Positions 27,350-35,723 of a stretch of 64,000 nt of DNA are shown one piece after another. Source of the DNA: Tenacibaculum sp. (lineage in GTDB: Bacteria; Bacteroidota; Bacteroidia; Flavobacteriales; Flavobacteriaceae). A program made the position numbers and the translations under genes. The stretch spans positions 2,114 to 66,113 of the forward strand of contig JAHDHE010000001.1 in NCBI GenBank assembly GCA_020631475.1, in the 5' to 3' direction. A model generated the notes under the pieces. It was given only the letters and a program-made list of their open reading frames with translations. It was not told the origin of the DNA and ran no database searches. Position 1 is the first letter of the stretch. The number at the start of each line of letters is the position of its first letter.

Positions 27350-27784
27350 ATGAATATAGCAGAAGTAAAAGTATCATACACTACCAATAATACAGAAAAA
27401 CTTAAAGTAACAAATAGTAAAACCTCCTATGATTTTTTATTAGCTTGTTGGAATAAAAGCACTTTAGAATTGCAAGAAGAATTTAAAGTATTATTATTAA
27501 ATAGGAACAATCAAGTATTAGGTGTTTATCCATTATCAAAAGGAGGTACAGCAAGTTCAATAGTTGATGTTAAATTATTATTTTCTGTAGCTTTAAAGTG
27601 CAACGCTCATGGAATTATATTAGCACATAATCATCCAAGTGGTAATTTAACTCCAAGTGAAGCAGATAAAAGACTTACTAATAAAATTATCGAAGCAAGT
27701 AGAATTTTAGATATTGTTATACTAGACCATTTAATAGTTACAAAAAGTAATTTCTATAGTTTTGCCGACAACGCATTAATGTAA
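27350..27784 (+). CDS. radC: RadC/JAB-domain protein
   Basis: A 144-residue JAB/MPN-domain protein of the RadC family. The metal motif is AHNHPSGNLTPSEADKRLT, preceded by EFKVLLLNRNNQVLG. It lacks the N-terminal helix-hairpin-helix of chromosomal RadC, giving the short form typical of mobile elements. Its job is not known: a metal-dependent hydrolase acting in DNA repair or anti-restriction is often proposed. It stands alone between the inverted repeat and an unknown gene. Confidence 0.88.
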   Translation: MNIAEVKVSYTTNNTEKLKVTNSKTSYDFLLACWNKSTLELQEEFKVLLLNRNNQVLGVYPLSKGGTASSIVDVKLLFSVALKCNAHGIILAHNHPSGNLTPSEADKRLTNKIIEASRILDIVILDHLIVTKSNFYSFADNALM

Positions 27785-27915
27785 GCTTACATATATCATT
27801 ACAAAAACCGTCTGAATTGAAATCTTAAAATTATTTCAGATTAATATTAATAGCGTTTTCTTTTAAATTTAATTTTTAAACATGTAAGTTTGGTTTCTTC
27901 TGAAAATTTAGGTTA

Positions 27916-28905
27916 ATGTTAACTAAAGAGTTTATAGATAGCACAGGTACAAAAGCATACAAATCCATTAATATAGGTTTGTACAACACTGTTTATCTTA
28001 TAAATATTGAAGAACAAAGTGAGCATCAAAAGATGTTTGACGAAGCTAATTTTATAGTAAAAACATTACCTAAAAATAAGATAGAAGAAAATGCGATTGA
28101 AAATATTACAAGCTATTTATTTCCTTTTTTAAAAAAAGGCTATTTATACAAAAACGATAATATTTTTCCCTTTGGCATTAATCAATCTGGAATACTACTT
28201 TTAAACGGAAGTGATTATTTTTTTACGGAAGTTAAAACACTTTCTTCAAACTTCATCCAACAATACATTTCAAGTTTAATAGATAGTAAGAATGTAGATT
28301 TATATGAACCAATTAATATTGAAGATTTAGAAGATTCTGGCATTGTACTAAATGATGAAGCTAAAAAACAAATAAGAACAATTTCTGCACAAATAGATAA
28401 ATTAAAAGAATCTGGTCAATACCTACACATCTTACCTATTCTTGAAAATTTTATAAAAGAAGAAAGAAATGTAATAGATTCAACTTCCTTTTTAAGCTCT
28501 ATTATTGTTAATGAAGATTTAAAAATATCACTACCTCAATTCAATGATTTAGAAATAAAAATAAGTACGCTCACAAAATGTATTTACTTATTATTCCTTA
28601 ATCATAAAGAAGGCATTTACTTAAACGATTTAATTAATTATAAGGTAGAATTAATAGATTACTATAAGCAATTATCTTCAAGAGACGATTATGATAAAAT
28701 GCTATTGAGTATTGACAAAATAATAGATTTAAATAGCAACGAAATTTATGTTCATCTATCAAGAATAAAATCATTCTTTTACAAAAAATTTGACAAACAA
28801 ATAGCTGACAATTACATTATAAACGGAGCTAAAAAAGCAAAAAAATCTATCTCTTTAACTTCTGATTTAATTATTTGGAAGAACAAACACGATAATCTTT
28901 TCTAA
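27916..28905 (+). CDS. Uncharacterised protein in element 1
   Basis: I do not recognise this 329-residue protein. The N-terminal third looks alpha/beta (FIDSTGTKAYKSINIGLYNTV, IFPFGINQSGILLLNGSDYF). The rest is helical and charged, with a central KLKESGQYLHILPILENF block and a C-terminal repeat-like helical region. There is no signal peptide, membrane segment or catalytic motif. It is isolated: 131 bases from radC and convergent with the Xre gene. Confidence 0.65.
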   Translation: MLTKEFIDSTGTKAYKSINIGLYNTVYLINIEEQSEHQKMFDEANFIVKTLPKNKIEENAIENITSYLFPFLKKGYLYKNDNIFPFGINQSGILLLNGSDYFFTEVKTLSSNFIQQYISSLIDSKNVDLYEPINIEDLEDSGIVLNDEAKKQIRTISAQIDKLKESGQYLHILPILENFIKEERNVIDSTSFLSSIIVNEDLKISLPQFNDLEIKISTLTKCIYLLFLNHKEGIYLNDLINYKVELIDYYKQLSSRDDYDKMLLSIDKIIDLNSNEIYVHLSRIKSFFYKKFDKQIADNYIINGAKKAKKSISLTSDLIIWKNKHDNLF

Positions 28906-28965
28906 ACTTTGCAAGGTTGCAAATACCACCAAAGAAAATAATTCTAACTTATTATTGCTGTGTAA

Positions 28966-29184
28966 TTAAAAAGCAACCAGTTTTGATAAAGGAGTTTCTA
29001 AACTATCAGCAATCTTTTGAAGTGTATATAAAGTCGGATTTGTTTTACCAGCTTCTAATCTTGCCATATTAGATTTTTCAAAATTACAAGCAGCAGCTAA
29101 ATCTTGTTGAGCAATATTCTTAGATTCTCTAATATCTTTAATACGCTTACCAATAGCTAATTGTAATTTTTCTTTATCTGTCAT
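28966..29184 (-). CDS. Xre-family HTH repressor
   Basis: A 72-residue Cro/CI-type protein that is almost entirely a single helix-turn-helix domain (IKDIRESKNIAQQDLAAACNFEKSNMARLEAGKTNPTLYTL). It is divergent from the membrane/coiled-coil gene at 29268. Two nearly identical palindromes in the 83-base gap are obvious binding sites, so it probably represses itself and the downstream plus-strand cluster. Confidence 0.9.
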   Translation of the reverse strand: MTDKEKLQLAIGKRIKDIRESKNIAQQDLAAACNFEKSNMARLEAGKTNPTLYTLQKIADSLETPLSKLVAF

Positions 29185-29201
29185 TAGAAGATTTTAATAT
29201 G

Positions 29202-29250
29202 TTATCAAAAATGATAATTATTAAATCTCTTTGGTTATCATATATGATAA
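29202..29250. promoter_or_regulatory. Twin Xre operators
   Basis: Two palindromes with the form TTATCA-N4-TGATAA at 29202-29217 and 29235-29250, 33 bases apart centre to centre. They lie between the divergent Xre gene and the 29268 gene. Confidence 0.75.
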
Positions 29251-29267
29251 ATATATAAATTAGCACT

Positions 29268-30203
29268 ATGTTAAACATTCTACTACTAATTGAATATCAA
29301 GAACCATTATCTAGTCATGAGATTGGCGAAGCTATAAGGTATTTATTTTATATAGCTTTTTTTATTGGAGCTATAAAGTTTTTAAACGGCGTAACAGAAC
29401 AAAAAAAAGAGGAGACTCTTAAAAGAAAAAAGAAGGAAGAACTTAGGAAGAAAAAAACAAAAGAAAAAGAAGAAAAAGCTTTAGATAAACTTATATCTGA
29501 AGAGATGATATTTATTAAATGGAAAGAAAAAAAAGAAAGCTTAGAACTAAGCATAGAAAATGAAAAAAACACCCTAAAAATATTAGAAGGTTACATAAAA
29601 GATTTAGAACAAACTTTAGGTAAACCTCCTTCTTTTAATGAGTTTATAGATTATTTTATACAAAAACTATCTAATATAAAAATTAAAAAAACTGAGGAAA
29701 TATACTCTTATCTAGTTACCTGTTGGGAATCAAACAACAATCAGAGGGTTGATTATGACTTTGTTTATAATAATACATTTATAAAAGCGGCATTATTTAA
29801 AGATATAAAATTAGAGAAAAATAACACTACCAATAAAGCTGTTAACACAGCTACTAAAATAGACGAACCTCAAGCAAATCTTACTGATTTCAACACAAAT
29901 TTGTGGCTTGAAGTTGAAGAGAGGTTTAAATATAACTACCCTGTACAAGTATACATTATAGACACAAAAGAAGAATACTATTCAGTTAATATAATAGTTC
30001 CTGATTACGGAGTTCCAATATCTGATTATAAAAACTTCTCAGGGAAAACAGGGATACTACCTATTAAAAGTTTGTTCCAAAACATACGAGAAACCAAAAA
30101 TGATGAGATTCAATCTTATATAGGTAAATTAATAAATACTAGGATTGTTTTTATTGACAAAAAATTAGATCAAGTAATACTTGAGCCATTAGTAAAAGTT
30201 TAG
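29268..30203 (+). CDS. Membrane-anchored coiled-coil protein with a C-terminal domain shared with the next gene
   Basis: A 311-residue protein of unknown function. It has a likely N-terminal membrane segment (LFYIAFFIGAIKFL, about 25-40) and then a very basic/acidic coiled coil (about 42-110). A KPPSFNEFIDYF block and a C-terminal beta-rich domain ending in RIVFIDKKLDQVILEPL follow. The middle and C-terminal parts match the next gene in pattern (KxPSFE..., VKILFIEKSSKTLILKP), so the two are probably paralogues. It is controlled by the twin operators upstream. Confidence 0.65.
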   Translation: MLNILLLIEYQEPLSSHEIGEAIRYLFYIAFFIGAIKFLNGVTEQKKEETLKRKKKEELRKKKTKEKEEKALDKLISEEMIFIKWKEKKESLELSIENEKNTLKILEGYIKDLEQTLGKPPSFNEFIDYFIQKLSNIKIKKTEEIYSYLVTCWESNNNQRVDYDFVYNNTFIKAALFKDIKLEKNNTTNKAVNTATKIDEPQANLTDFNTNLWLEVEERFKYNYPVQVYIIDTKEEYYSVNIIVPDYGVPISDYKNFSGKTGILPIKSLFQNIRETKNDEIQSYIGKLINTRIVFIDKKLDQVILEPLVKV

Positions 30204-30206
30204 CCT

Positions 30207-30830
30207 ATGTCTTTAAAATCTATATTAAATCAAATAATGATGGAATATGAAGCTAACTATTCAAAAAAACCATCTTTTGAAAATCTGTTACAAGATTGCA
30301 TCAAATTAAAAGGAATAATTACAACAGAATTTTTAATTACCTCTTTACAAGAAGGTTGGTTATTAAATGGAGGCGAAGATTTAGATTTTTCATCAATCTA
30401 TAATAAATACTTTGGCTATGATAGAATACCATTGTATGAAAAATTAGAAGAAATAGAGTTTTCTAAATATAAAATTAAAAAGAACAATAATGAAGAATTA
30501 TTTAATTCTGGTGGTACTCAATTTGATGAATATGTTTGGGGTATTTTAGAAGATTTCCATAAAGACCAACATCATATATCTGGTCATATAACAAATGTCT
30601 ATCAAAACAATTTTGAGGTAACTTTTAATATTAAAGATATAATTCATATTCCAAAAAGTATGGATTTAGAATACCCTAAAATTAAAGGAATAATACCTAA
30701 AGAAAAATATAAATACTTCGATTCTCTAACAATAGAGAGTTTTAAAAATATAAAGTTCGATGTTAAAATATTGTTCATCGAAAAATCAAGTAAAACGTTA
30801 ATATTAAAACCTTGCAATTATGAAAAGTAA
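30207..30830 (+). CDS. Uncharacterised paralogue of the preceding gene
   Basis: A 207-residue soluble protein that starts 3 bases after the preceding stop. It shares the block order K-K-P-S-F-E near the start, an S-x-x-x-G-W-x-x-N segment, Asp-Phe then Ile-Tyr-Asn, and a C-terminal S1/OB-like tail (KFDVKILFIEKSSKTLILKP). It lacks the membrane anchor and coiled coil. The shared tail looks like an OB-fold RNA- or DNA-binding domain, but this is inference. Confidence 0.65.
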   Translation: MSLKSILNQIMMEYEANYSKKPSFENLLQDCIKLKGIITTEFLITSLQEGWLLNGGEDLDFSSIYNKYFGYDRIPLYEKLEEIEFSKYKIKKNNNEELFNSGGTQFDEYVWGILEDFHKDQHHISGHITNVYQNNFEVTFNIKDIIHIPKSMDLEYPKIKGIIPKEKYKYFDSLTIESFKNIKFDVKILFIEKSSKTLILKPCNYEK

Positions 30831-31617
30831 AATAACATTACTATTGATATTATTTATATCGTTTAACACATCCTCTCAAATTAATATAAATTCAGTTTAC
30901 ACTATAAATAAAGGAAGTAAAGGTGGATATGAAAAAATGAAATTTGAAGTTAATAGAAATCAAATTACAAAAACAGATTTATTCTATAATAAAACAGAAA
31001 ACTATAATGTAAAACTAAAAAACTATGGCTACGAGGAAACAGGTAAATATTATGAAAAATATATAAATAATAGTTACTTCCCGAACTATGTAGTTTTTTA
31101 TAATACAAAAGGTGGTACAGTCATAGGCATTGAAGAAACAAGTTCTAATTCTTCAAAACTATACCTTACTCAATATGGTTTTGAACAAAGCTACAAATCA
31201 AAAAAAAAAGAAGTGAAAGTTTCATCAGAAGGTAAATTTGACTTAATAACAGAGTTATCATCTATAAATAAAATATCTCCTTTTTATTATAATTACATTT
31301 TTAATAAAAATTATTTTGATTTTGAAAAGAGAACAAGTAACAAAAACGGTTACACTGAATTATATAATTTATCTAACTCAATTTTAGATAAAAAAATAAT
31401 TATAGCTTTTAACAACAGTAATTCCTTTAAAAAAATAATCTATATAGGTACATTAAACGAGAGGTATAATTTAGAAAACAGGTTAAAATCAAGAGGGCTA
31501 AAACATTATAAAGAAGGTGAAAAAACTTTTTTTTATAAAGAAGGACTTTACTACTCTTTAAACCACGCCTCTCAACATTTGGTTGTTCATATTGTAAATG
31601 ATATTGATAATATGTAA
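30820..31617 (+). CDS. Exported protein of unknown function
   Basis: A 265-residue protein with a clear signal peptide (KSKITLLLILFISFNTSSQ). The mature part is rich in Tyr, Asn, Lys and Ser, likely beta-rich, with no recognised domain. It overlaps the previous gene by 11 bases and the next by a few bases, so it belongs to the same transcript. The secreted or periplasmic location contrasts with its soluble neighbours. Confidence 0.65.
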   Translation: MKSKITLLLILFISFNTSSQININSVYTINKGSKGGYEKMKFEVNRNQITKTDLFYNKTENYNVKLKNYGYEETGKYYEKYINNSYFPNYVVFYNTKGGTVIGIEETSSNSSKLYLTQYGFEQSYKSKKKEVKVSSEGKFDLITELSSINKISPFYYNYIFNKNYFDFEKRTSNKNGYTELYNLSNSILDKKIIIAFNNSNSFKKIIYIGTLNERYNLENRLKSRGLKHYKEGEKTFFYKEGLYYSLNHASQHLVVHIVNDIDNM

Positions 31618-31627
31618 TAGGTATAAA

Positions 31628-31843
31628 ATGTTATTTTTTGATAAATTTATTATTGGCAGTCAATATGAAAAATATGAATTTGATTTAGAATATGAAAAGA
31701 CCACCATAAGAAATAATATAGAATATGTTATTTACAGGTATAAGAAATACGAAAAACACTTCTTTTTAGATACAGAAATTAAAAGAGGTGTTTTTCTATC
31801 TTATAATGGAGATATATTAATGGAGATTACATTTTTATTCTAA
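31628..31843 (+). CDS. Small uncharacterised protein, last gene of element 1
   Basis: A 71-residue product if the ATG at 31628 is used; an ATG at 31598 is possible but overlaps the previous gene further. It is rich in Tyr, Phe and Glu and has no recognised motif. It is the last frame before the right-end repeats of element 1. Confidence 0.45.
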   Translation: MLFFDKFIIGSQYEKYEFDLEYEKTTIRNNIEYVIYRYKKYEKHFFLDTEIKRGVFLSYNGDILMEITFLF

Positions 31844-31901
31844 CTGCAAAAACTGCAACAATTACAGTCTTACATAAATTAAAAACAGGTTAAAAAAATT
31901 A

Positions 31902-31935
31902 CTGCAACATACCTGCAACATACCTGCAACATTTT
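31902..31935. repeat. Right-end CTGCAACAT direct repeats of element 1
   Basis: Three copies of CTGCAACAT at 31902, 31913 and 31924, period 11, followed by TTT. Degenerate copies (CTGCAA, ACTGCAACA) precede them at 31844-31860. They match the two copies at 9121-9143. Confidence 0.65.
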
Positions 31936-32046
31936 ATCTAAAAAATGTATTTATATGATAACGTATGAAAAACACAATTAACACAAGTACCTAAAAAACA
32001 ACTACATGAATACAAATGATAATCATTGAAAAAGATTTAAAAGTGT

Positions 32047-32089
32047 CTCATAATCAGGTGGTCCATGGTTCGAGTCCATGTGGGACCAC
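32047..32089 (+). repeat. Middle attachment site: tRNA 3' half with altered T stem
   Basis: This copies tRNA positions 9028-9070 with four changes, all in the T stem: CGAGG/CCTCG becomes CATGG/CCATG. Both altered base pairs remain paired. It is the junction of element 1 (right end) and element 2 (left end). It lacks the 5' half, so it is not a tRNA gene. Confidence 0.85.
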
Positions 32090-32094
32090 GTAAC

Positions 32095-32135
32095 AAACTC
32101 GTAACATACTATAAACAGTACTGTTGCGAGTTTTT
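32095..32135 (+). terminator. Terminator following the middle attachment site
   Basis: AAACTCGTAACA (32095-32106) pairs with TGTTGCGAGTTT (32122-32133) with one T-G wobble, followed by Ts. It is placed exactly where the tRNA terminator stands after the true tRNA, but its sequence is different. Confidence 0.75.
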
Positions 32136-32144
32136 ACTTTTTAC

Positions 32145-32165
32145 AGGGTGCTTCAGAGGGTGCTT
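32145..32165. repeat. Left-end AGGGTGCTT repeat of element 2
   Basis: AGGGTGCTTCAGAGGGTGCT at the left end is nearly identical to AGGGTGCTTGAGAGGGTG at the right end (53431-53448). These two are direct repeats and candidate arm sites of the 52082-53380 integrase. Confidence 0.6.
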
Positions 32166-32715
32166 ATATCTCAAAAACAGCAAATTAAGCTCAACTCACT
32201 ATATATAAAGATACAAAATTCTCAGCTATTTATATTCTATATCAGAGACGAAAATAGAATTCTTTCTATAAATGTACGGGGGTACTTCAAAAAAACTGCC
32301 TCTATATTAAAGCATATAGCCTTAGTCCCTATAGACAGAAACTCTCATTTAATTTTTTTCAATTAAAACCTCCAAAAAGAATCTATTATTTTTTTTGCGC
32401 CACTTCTCCCCCCCCTTTACAATTGGACAATCAATCTGTTTAACACAAATAAACTTGTAAAATATAAATAGCCATAAAACATAAAATTATAGGCAAAAAC
32501 AAGCTCTTCTATTAATTTACCCGTTATTATACAATATCTTCATTCGATTATTAGGAAAGTAAAATTTTAGCCTACAGACAAAAAGTGTATACACATACGT
32601 AAACTTTAAATTATACTTTAAAAACAACATTATTTACATCTTCTAAATATTGTATTTTTACGAGTATAAGGGTACTTCCTCACGCATCCTCTTAGATTAA
32701 CCTTAATTAAAAATT

Positions 32716-33681
32716 ATGAATGAAACTGAATCTTGCTTAAACGAAATCACAACCAAATACCCAAAAAAATGGGAAGACCTTGACAAAAGCATAAAAAGAA
32801 TAATGCCTCACAAGCAAGATTCTCCTTTTGACCCCTATGAATCTAAGTACTACAAAGAGTTTATACTATCTAATAGAAATGATCAGGTAGAATATATCCC
32901 CACTGAACAATTATCAGAATCTTTCATTAAAGCTCATAACTCTCTTATTGGCAATAGTGGTATATATATGATAGACTTCCAAAATCTACTTAACGATTAT
33001 GATGAAAGTTATTTTGATCTTGAATCTTGGAGTAATGATCGAAAAGAAGTTATACTAAATAGTATTAACAACTACTTGTTTGATTGTAATATTTTTAAAG
33101 GCATCTTTTTCTTTTCTCAACTAAGTGAGGCTTTTAGGGAAATTGATAAATCACTTCACAATTTGGACAATATAAAATACTTTGGTGCAAATAAACCCAG
33201 TTGGCTACAAACTAAAATTAAAGAAATATTAGAACTAGAAGTTAAATCCATTAAAGATACATTAATATTTAATTACAAGCCTATTTACTCCAAATTAGAT
33301 CAAGTGCTATATAAAACAAAAGCTTCAAGTGAATTTTATAAATTTTCAGACAATGACTGGTTTAAAATAGCTAAAGCTATTGCTGAAGGTTATATAGACT
33401 TTGAAGCAAGTCATTATATAATTGATAAAGAAAGGATATATATTGAAGCTGAAGCTTCTAGATTAGTTTCCAATTATATTTACGGAAGTGAATTTAAAAA
33501 ACAGTCAGTTAATGCCTACCTTAATCAAACAAAGTCAAATACTCCTACTAACAAAAACATCTTTATTCCTAGCAGAATAAAAGCTTTAGAATTTATTGCT
33601 GAAGAGGCTAAGAACAATGGTTTTGAGTCTGATTATTTTAAAGAAAAGTTAAAAAAGTTAAAGAAAGATAATCTTTTTTAA
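32716..33681 (+). CDS. Uncharacterised protein at the left end of element 2
   Basis: I do not recognise this 321-residue cytoplasmic protein. It is acidic/basic mixed, likely helical, with aromatic-rich segments (FKGIFFFSQLSEAFREIDK, DNDWFKIAKAIAEGYIDF) and a basic C-terminal end (KEKLKKLKKDN). It occupies the same position as the unknown gene at 9158 in element 1, first inside the attachment site, though I see no clear similarity between the two. A replication or partition role would be guesswork. Confidence 0.65.
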   Translation: MNETESCLNEITTKYPKKWEDLDKSIKRIMPHKQDSPFDPYESKYYKEFILSNRNDQVEYIPTEQLSESFIKAHNSLIGNSGIYMIDFQNLLNDYDESYFDLESWSNDRKEVILNSINNYLFDCNIFKGIFFFSQLSEAFREIDKSLHNLDNIKYFGANKPSWLQTKIKEILELEVKSIKDTLIFNYKPIYSKLDQVLYKTKASSEFYKFSDNDWFKIAKAIAEGYIDFEASHYIIDKERIYIEAEASRLVSNYIYGSEFKKQSVNAYLNQTKSNTPTNKNIFIPSRIKALEFIAEEAKNNGFESDYFKEKLKKLKKDNLF

Positions 33682-33772
33682 CACTCCTTTTTTTAATACT
33701 GGTAATGAAATAGTAAAACTGTAAATTTTCTTCTATTTGCAGTAGCACAACAAAAAAATGTGCTATAATATC

Positions 33773-34066
33773 ATGAGTATTAAATTAGTAAAAACAATTG
33801 ATTTTGATTTGGAAGAGTTCCAAAACATTATCAGGAATTCAGTTGCCTCAGTACTGAAAGAACAAAATGAGTTATTAATAGGAACTTCTAAAAGAGATTC
33901 TTCTGATTATTATCTCTCAAGGAAGGAAGCTGCGGAGTTTTTAAAAATTTCCGAAACTACATTATGGAGTTTGGATAAAAAACAAATTCTCCCAGCAAAA
34001 CGCTTACATGGAAAAGTATTATACTTAAAAAGTGACTTACTCAACTTCCATAAACAAGCAGCTTAA
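33773..34066 (+). CDS. Helix-turn-helix excisionase-like protein of element 2
   Basis: A protein of about 97 residues. The C-terminal half is a helix_turn_helix_17/excisionase domain (YLSRKEAAEFLKISETTLWS, then GKVLYLKSDLLNFHKQ). The frame begins at 33758, but the ATG at 33773 (MSIKLVKTID) is more likely. It precedes a hairpin and the polymerase-like gene. A role as recombination directionality factor or regulator of the element is expected from family. Confidence 0.8.
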   Translation: MSIKLVKTIDFDLEEFQNIIRNSVASVLKEQNELLIGTSKRDSSDYYLSRKEAAEFLKISETTLWSLDKKQILPAKRLHGKVLYLKSDLLNFHKQAA

Positions 34067-34101
34067 ACTAATTTAAGCAAAAAAACAATTATTTAATAAC
34101 C

Positions 34102-34152
34102 AAAAAGACAAAGTGATATCCTCATATCGCTAGGACTCTCTTTGTCTTTTTT
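34102..34152 (+). terminator. Hairpin between the Xis-like and polymerase-like genes
   Basis: AAAAAGACAAAG (34102-34113) pairs with CTTTGTCTTTTT (34140-34151), with an inner GATAT/ATATC stem (34115-34128) and a T run. It may terminate or attenuate transcription into the next gene, whose ATG is 15 bases later. Confidence 0.75.
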
Positions 34153-34166
34153 TTAAAACAAAAACA

Positions 34167-35723
34167 ATGGTTTATAGAAATTATTTAATCACAATTAACA
34201 GCAATTTATTCAATGCTCTTGAATCAGTAGTAGAGAAGCATAATAAACATTTAGACAAAACAGATAAAAACAGAATTAGCATGGACAAAGCTGTATTTTT
34301 AATACATTATATTGATTACAAAAAAAGTCAAGTAAGAGAAAATTCTCAAAGTACTTTTGTAAGAATCTCTTCTCAAACTCTTAACTCATTTTTAAAGAAA
34401 GAGCTTAAAAAATATAAAGCTTTTTTAGTAAAACATGAGTTTATAAAAACAATACCTTATTGCAAAATAAGCAACCTAGCTATAGGGTACAAGGTTTTAC
34501 ATATAAGAGCTACTCAGAAGGAGGATAAAGACACTTATGACGTTTATGAATTTTTAAATAAAGAGTATGAAACATTTTTATTTAAAGAAATAGACAAAAT
34601 TGAAAGCAAAAAGAAAAAAGCTGCTGACAGAAACACCAAACATTTAACGAAATGGTTAAATGGAGACGAAATCCAAATAGACTGGAAAAAAGCTCTACAT
34701 TTTATCGATAAAGGTTCTTTTAGTGATGAAAAAAAATCTCAATATTCTTCTAGTGTAAATAAAATTCGTTTTAATCATTGGCATTACTCTAGAACTACGA
34801 ATGATAATAGACTTCATAGCAATTTAACAAATATGAAGGAGGAATTGAGAGTATTCTTAACTCATAGAGAAGAAAATTTAGTATCACTAGATATTGAGAC
34901 TTCACAACCTTATCTATTAGCAGGCATATTAAATTTACTCAAGAATAAATCGGTATCTAAACTTGATTTTATACTTGGAGGAATACGTAGTAAGGACGTG
35001 AGAGACAAGTTTCACTCTCTAATGAATTCTATTTCTTATGAACCTATTGATATCACTGGTATAAAGCTCTACATAAAATTTATTCGTCAAACTGACTTTT
35101 ATCTATATGTAAACGAAAAGTTATGTGACGATTTTAAAAAGAAAATAACGGATGAATCAAATAAAGGTTTTTATATCAAAAAAACTTATTGTACAAAACG
35201 ATCTAAACAAATAGTAGAGTCAGTTAAGGCAAGAAAATATTGTAAATCTTTAACTTTAGAGTACATGTATTGTTCTCTCGAAAACTATTCTGAAGGGATA
35301 AAAGAAATAAAACGAATTTATCCAGAACCAGTAAATAAGTTTATTTATGGTTTTAAATATTGTAAAGAAATAGAAATACCAAGAAAGAAAAGAAAGTTAC
35401 CTGATAAGAGGAAAATAAAAAAAGCAAAAAAATTATTTCCTAAGTTTCTTCAACAGGTAGAATCATTTATCATTTTAGACGTTATAACCAAAGAGTTATC
35501 TAGAAAGTATCCTAAAATGTTTATGGCTACGATTCATGATAGTGTAATTGTCACAAAAAAACATGAGTCTGAAGTCAAAAATTATTTAAGAAATAGGTTA
35601 TTAGAAATATTTGATTTACCACCAAAAATTAAAAGTGAGGACTGGACTCCTCACTTTTTTTGTATAACAGCTTATATTTTCTGTATAGAAAAAACAGATA
35701 CATGGTCACTAATGGGTGAATAA
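34167..35723 (+). CDS. Divergent family-A-like polymerase (replication protein candidate)
   Basis: A 518-residue protein with the three palm/finger signatures of family A polymerases in the right order. A motif A-like block is LVSLDIETSQPYLLAGIL (about 237-254), preceded by NRLHSNLTNMKEELRVF. A motif B-like helix is RKYCKSLTLEYMYCSLENYS followed by IYPEPVNKFI. Motif C is MFMATIHDSVIV (about 450-461), where HDS resembles the T7-RNAP/Pol I HDx motif. No 3'-5' exonuclease domain is seen. It probably copies element DNA. Overall similarity to DNA polymerase I looks low. The last codons run through a terminator hairpin. Confidence 0.6.
   Translation: MVYRNYLITINSNLFNALESVVEKHNKHLDKTDKNRISMDKAVFLIHYIDYKKSQVRENSQSTFVRISSQTLNSFLKKELKKYKAFLVKHEFIKTIPYCKISNLAIGYKVLHIRATQKEDKDTYDVYEFLNKEYETFLFKEIDKIESKKKKAADRNTKHLTKWLNGDEIQIDWKKALHFIDKGSFSDEKKSQYSSSVNKIRFNHWHYSRTTNDNRLHSNLTNMKEELRVFLTHREENLVSLDIETSQPYLLAGILNLLKNKSVSKLDFILGGIRSKDVRDKFHSLMNSISYEPIDITGIKLYIKFIRQTDFYLYVNEKLCDDFKKKITDESNKGFYIKKTYCTKRSKQIVESVKARKYCKSLTLEYMYCSLENYSEGIKEIKRIYPEPVNKFIYGFKYCKEIEIPRKKRKLPDKRKIKKAKKLFPKFLQQVESFIILDVITKELSRKYPKMFMATIHDSVIVTKKHESEVKNYLRNRLLEIFDLPPKIKSEDWTPHFFCITAYIFCIEKTDTWSLMGE

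Larger units (their letters stand above)
9070..32089. mobile_element. Integrative element 1 (about 23 kb) in the tRNA gene
   Basis: This segment is bounded on the left by the intact tRNA and on the right by a 43-base copy of the tRNA 3' half (32047-32089). It carries its own tyrosine integrase (12540-13751), Xis-like protein, replication/recombination-type ATPases, a large restriction cargo and an Xre repressor. Repeats of CTGCAACAT occur near both ends (9121-9143 and 31902-31935). No relaxase, T4SS or phage structural gene is visible, so it is best described as an integrative island or satellite of unknown transfer mode. Confidence 0.8.
31844..32715. other. Junction region between elements 1 and 2
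   Basis: These 872 bases contain no convincing gene. In order they hold CTGCAA-type repeats, the 43-base tRNA 3' fragment, a terminator hairpin, an AGGGTGCTT repeat and then AT-rich DNA with scattered GGGTACTTC variants near 32278 and 32668. The 80-codon plus-strand frame starting at 32124 overlaps the hairpin and repeats and looks fortuitous. Confidence 0.75.

Noticed and set aside
32047-32089. Second tRNA gene
   Set aside because: Only the anticodon 3' side, T arm and acceptor 3' strand are present. The 5' half is missing, so it cannot fold into a tRNA.
32124-32366. 80-codon plus-strand frame in the junction region
   Set aside because: It overlaps the terminator hairpin and the AGGGTGCTT repeat, has no recognisable composition or context, and is best explained as chance in AT-rich DNA.
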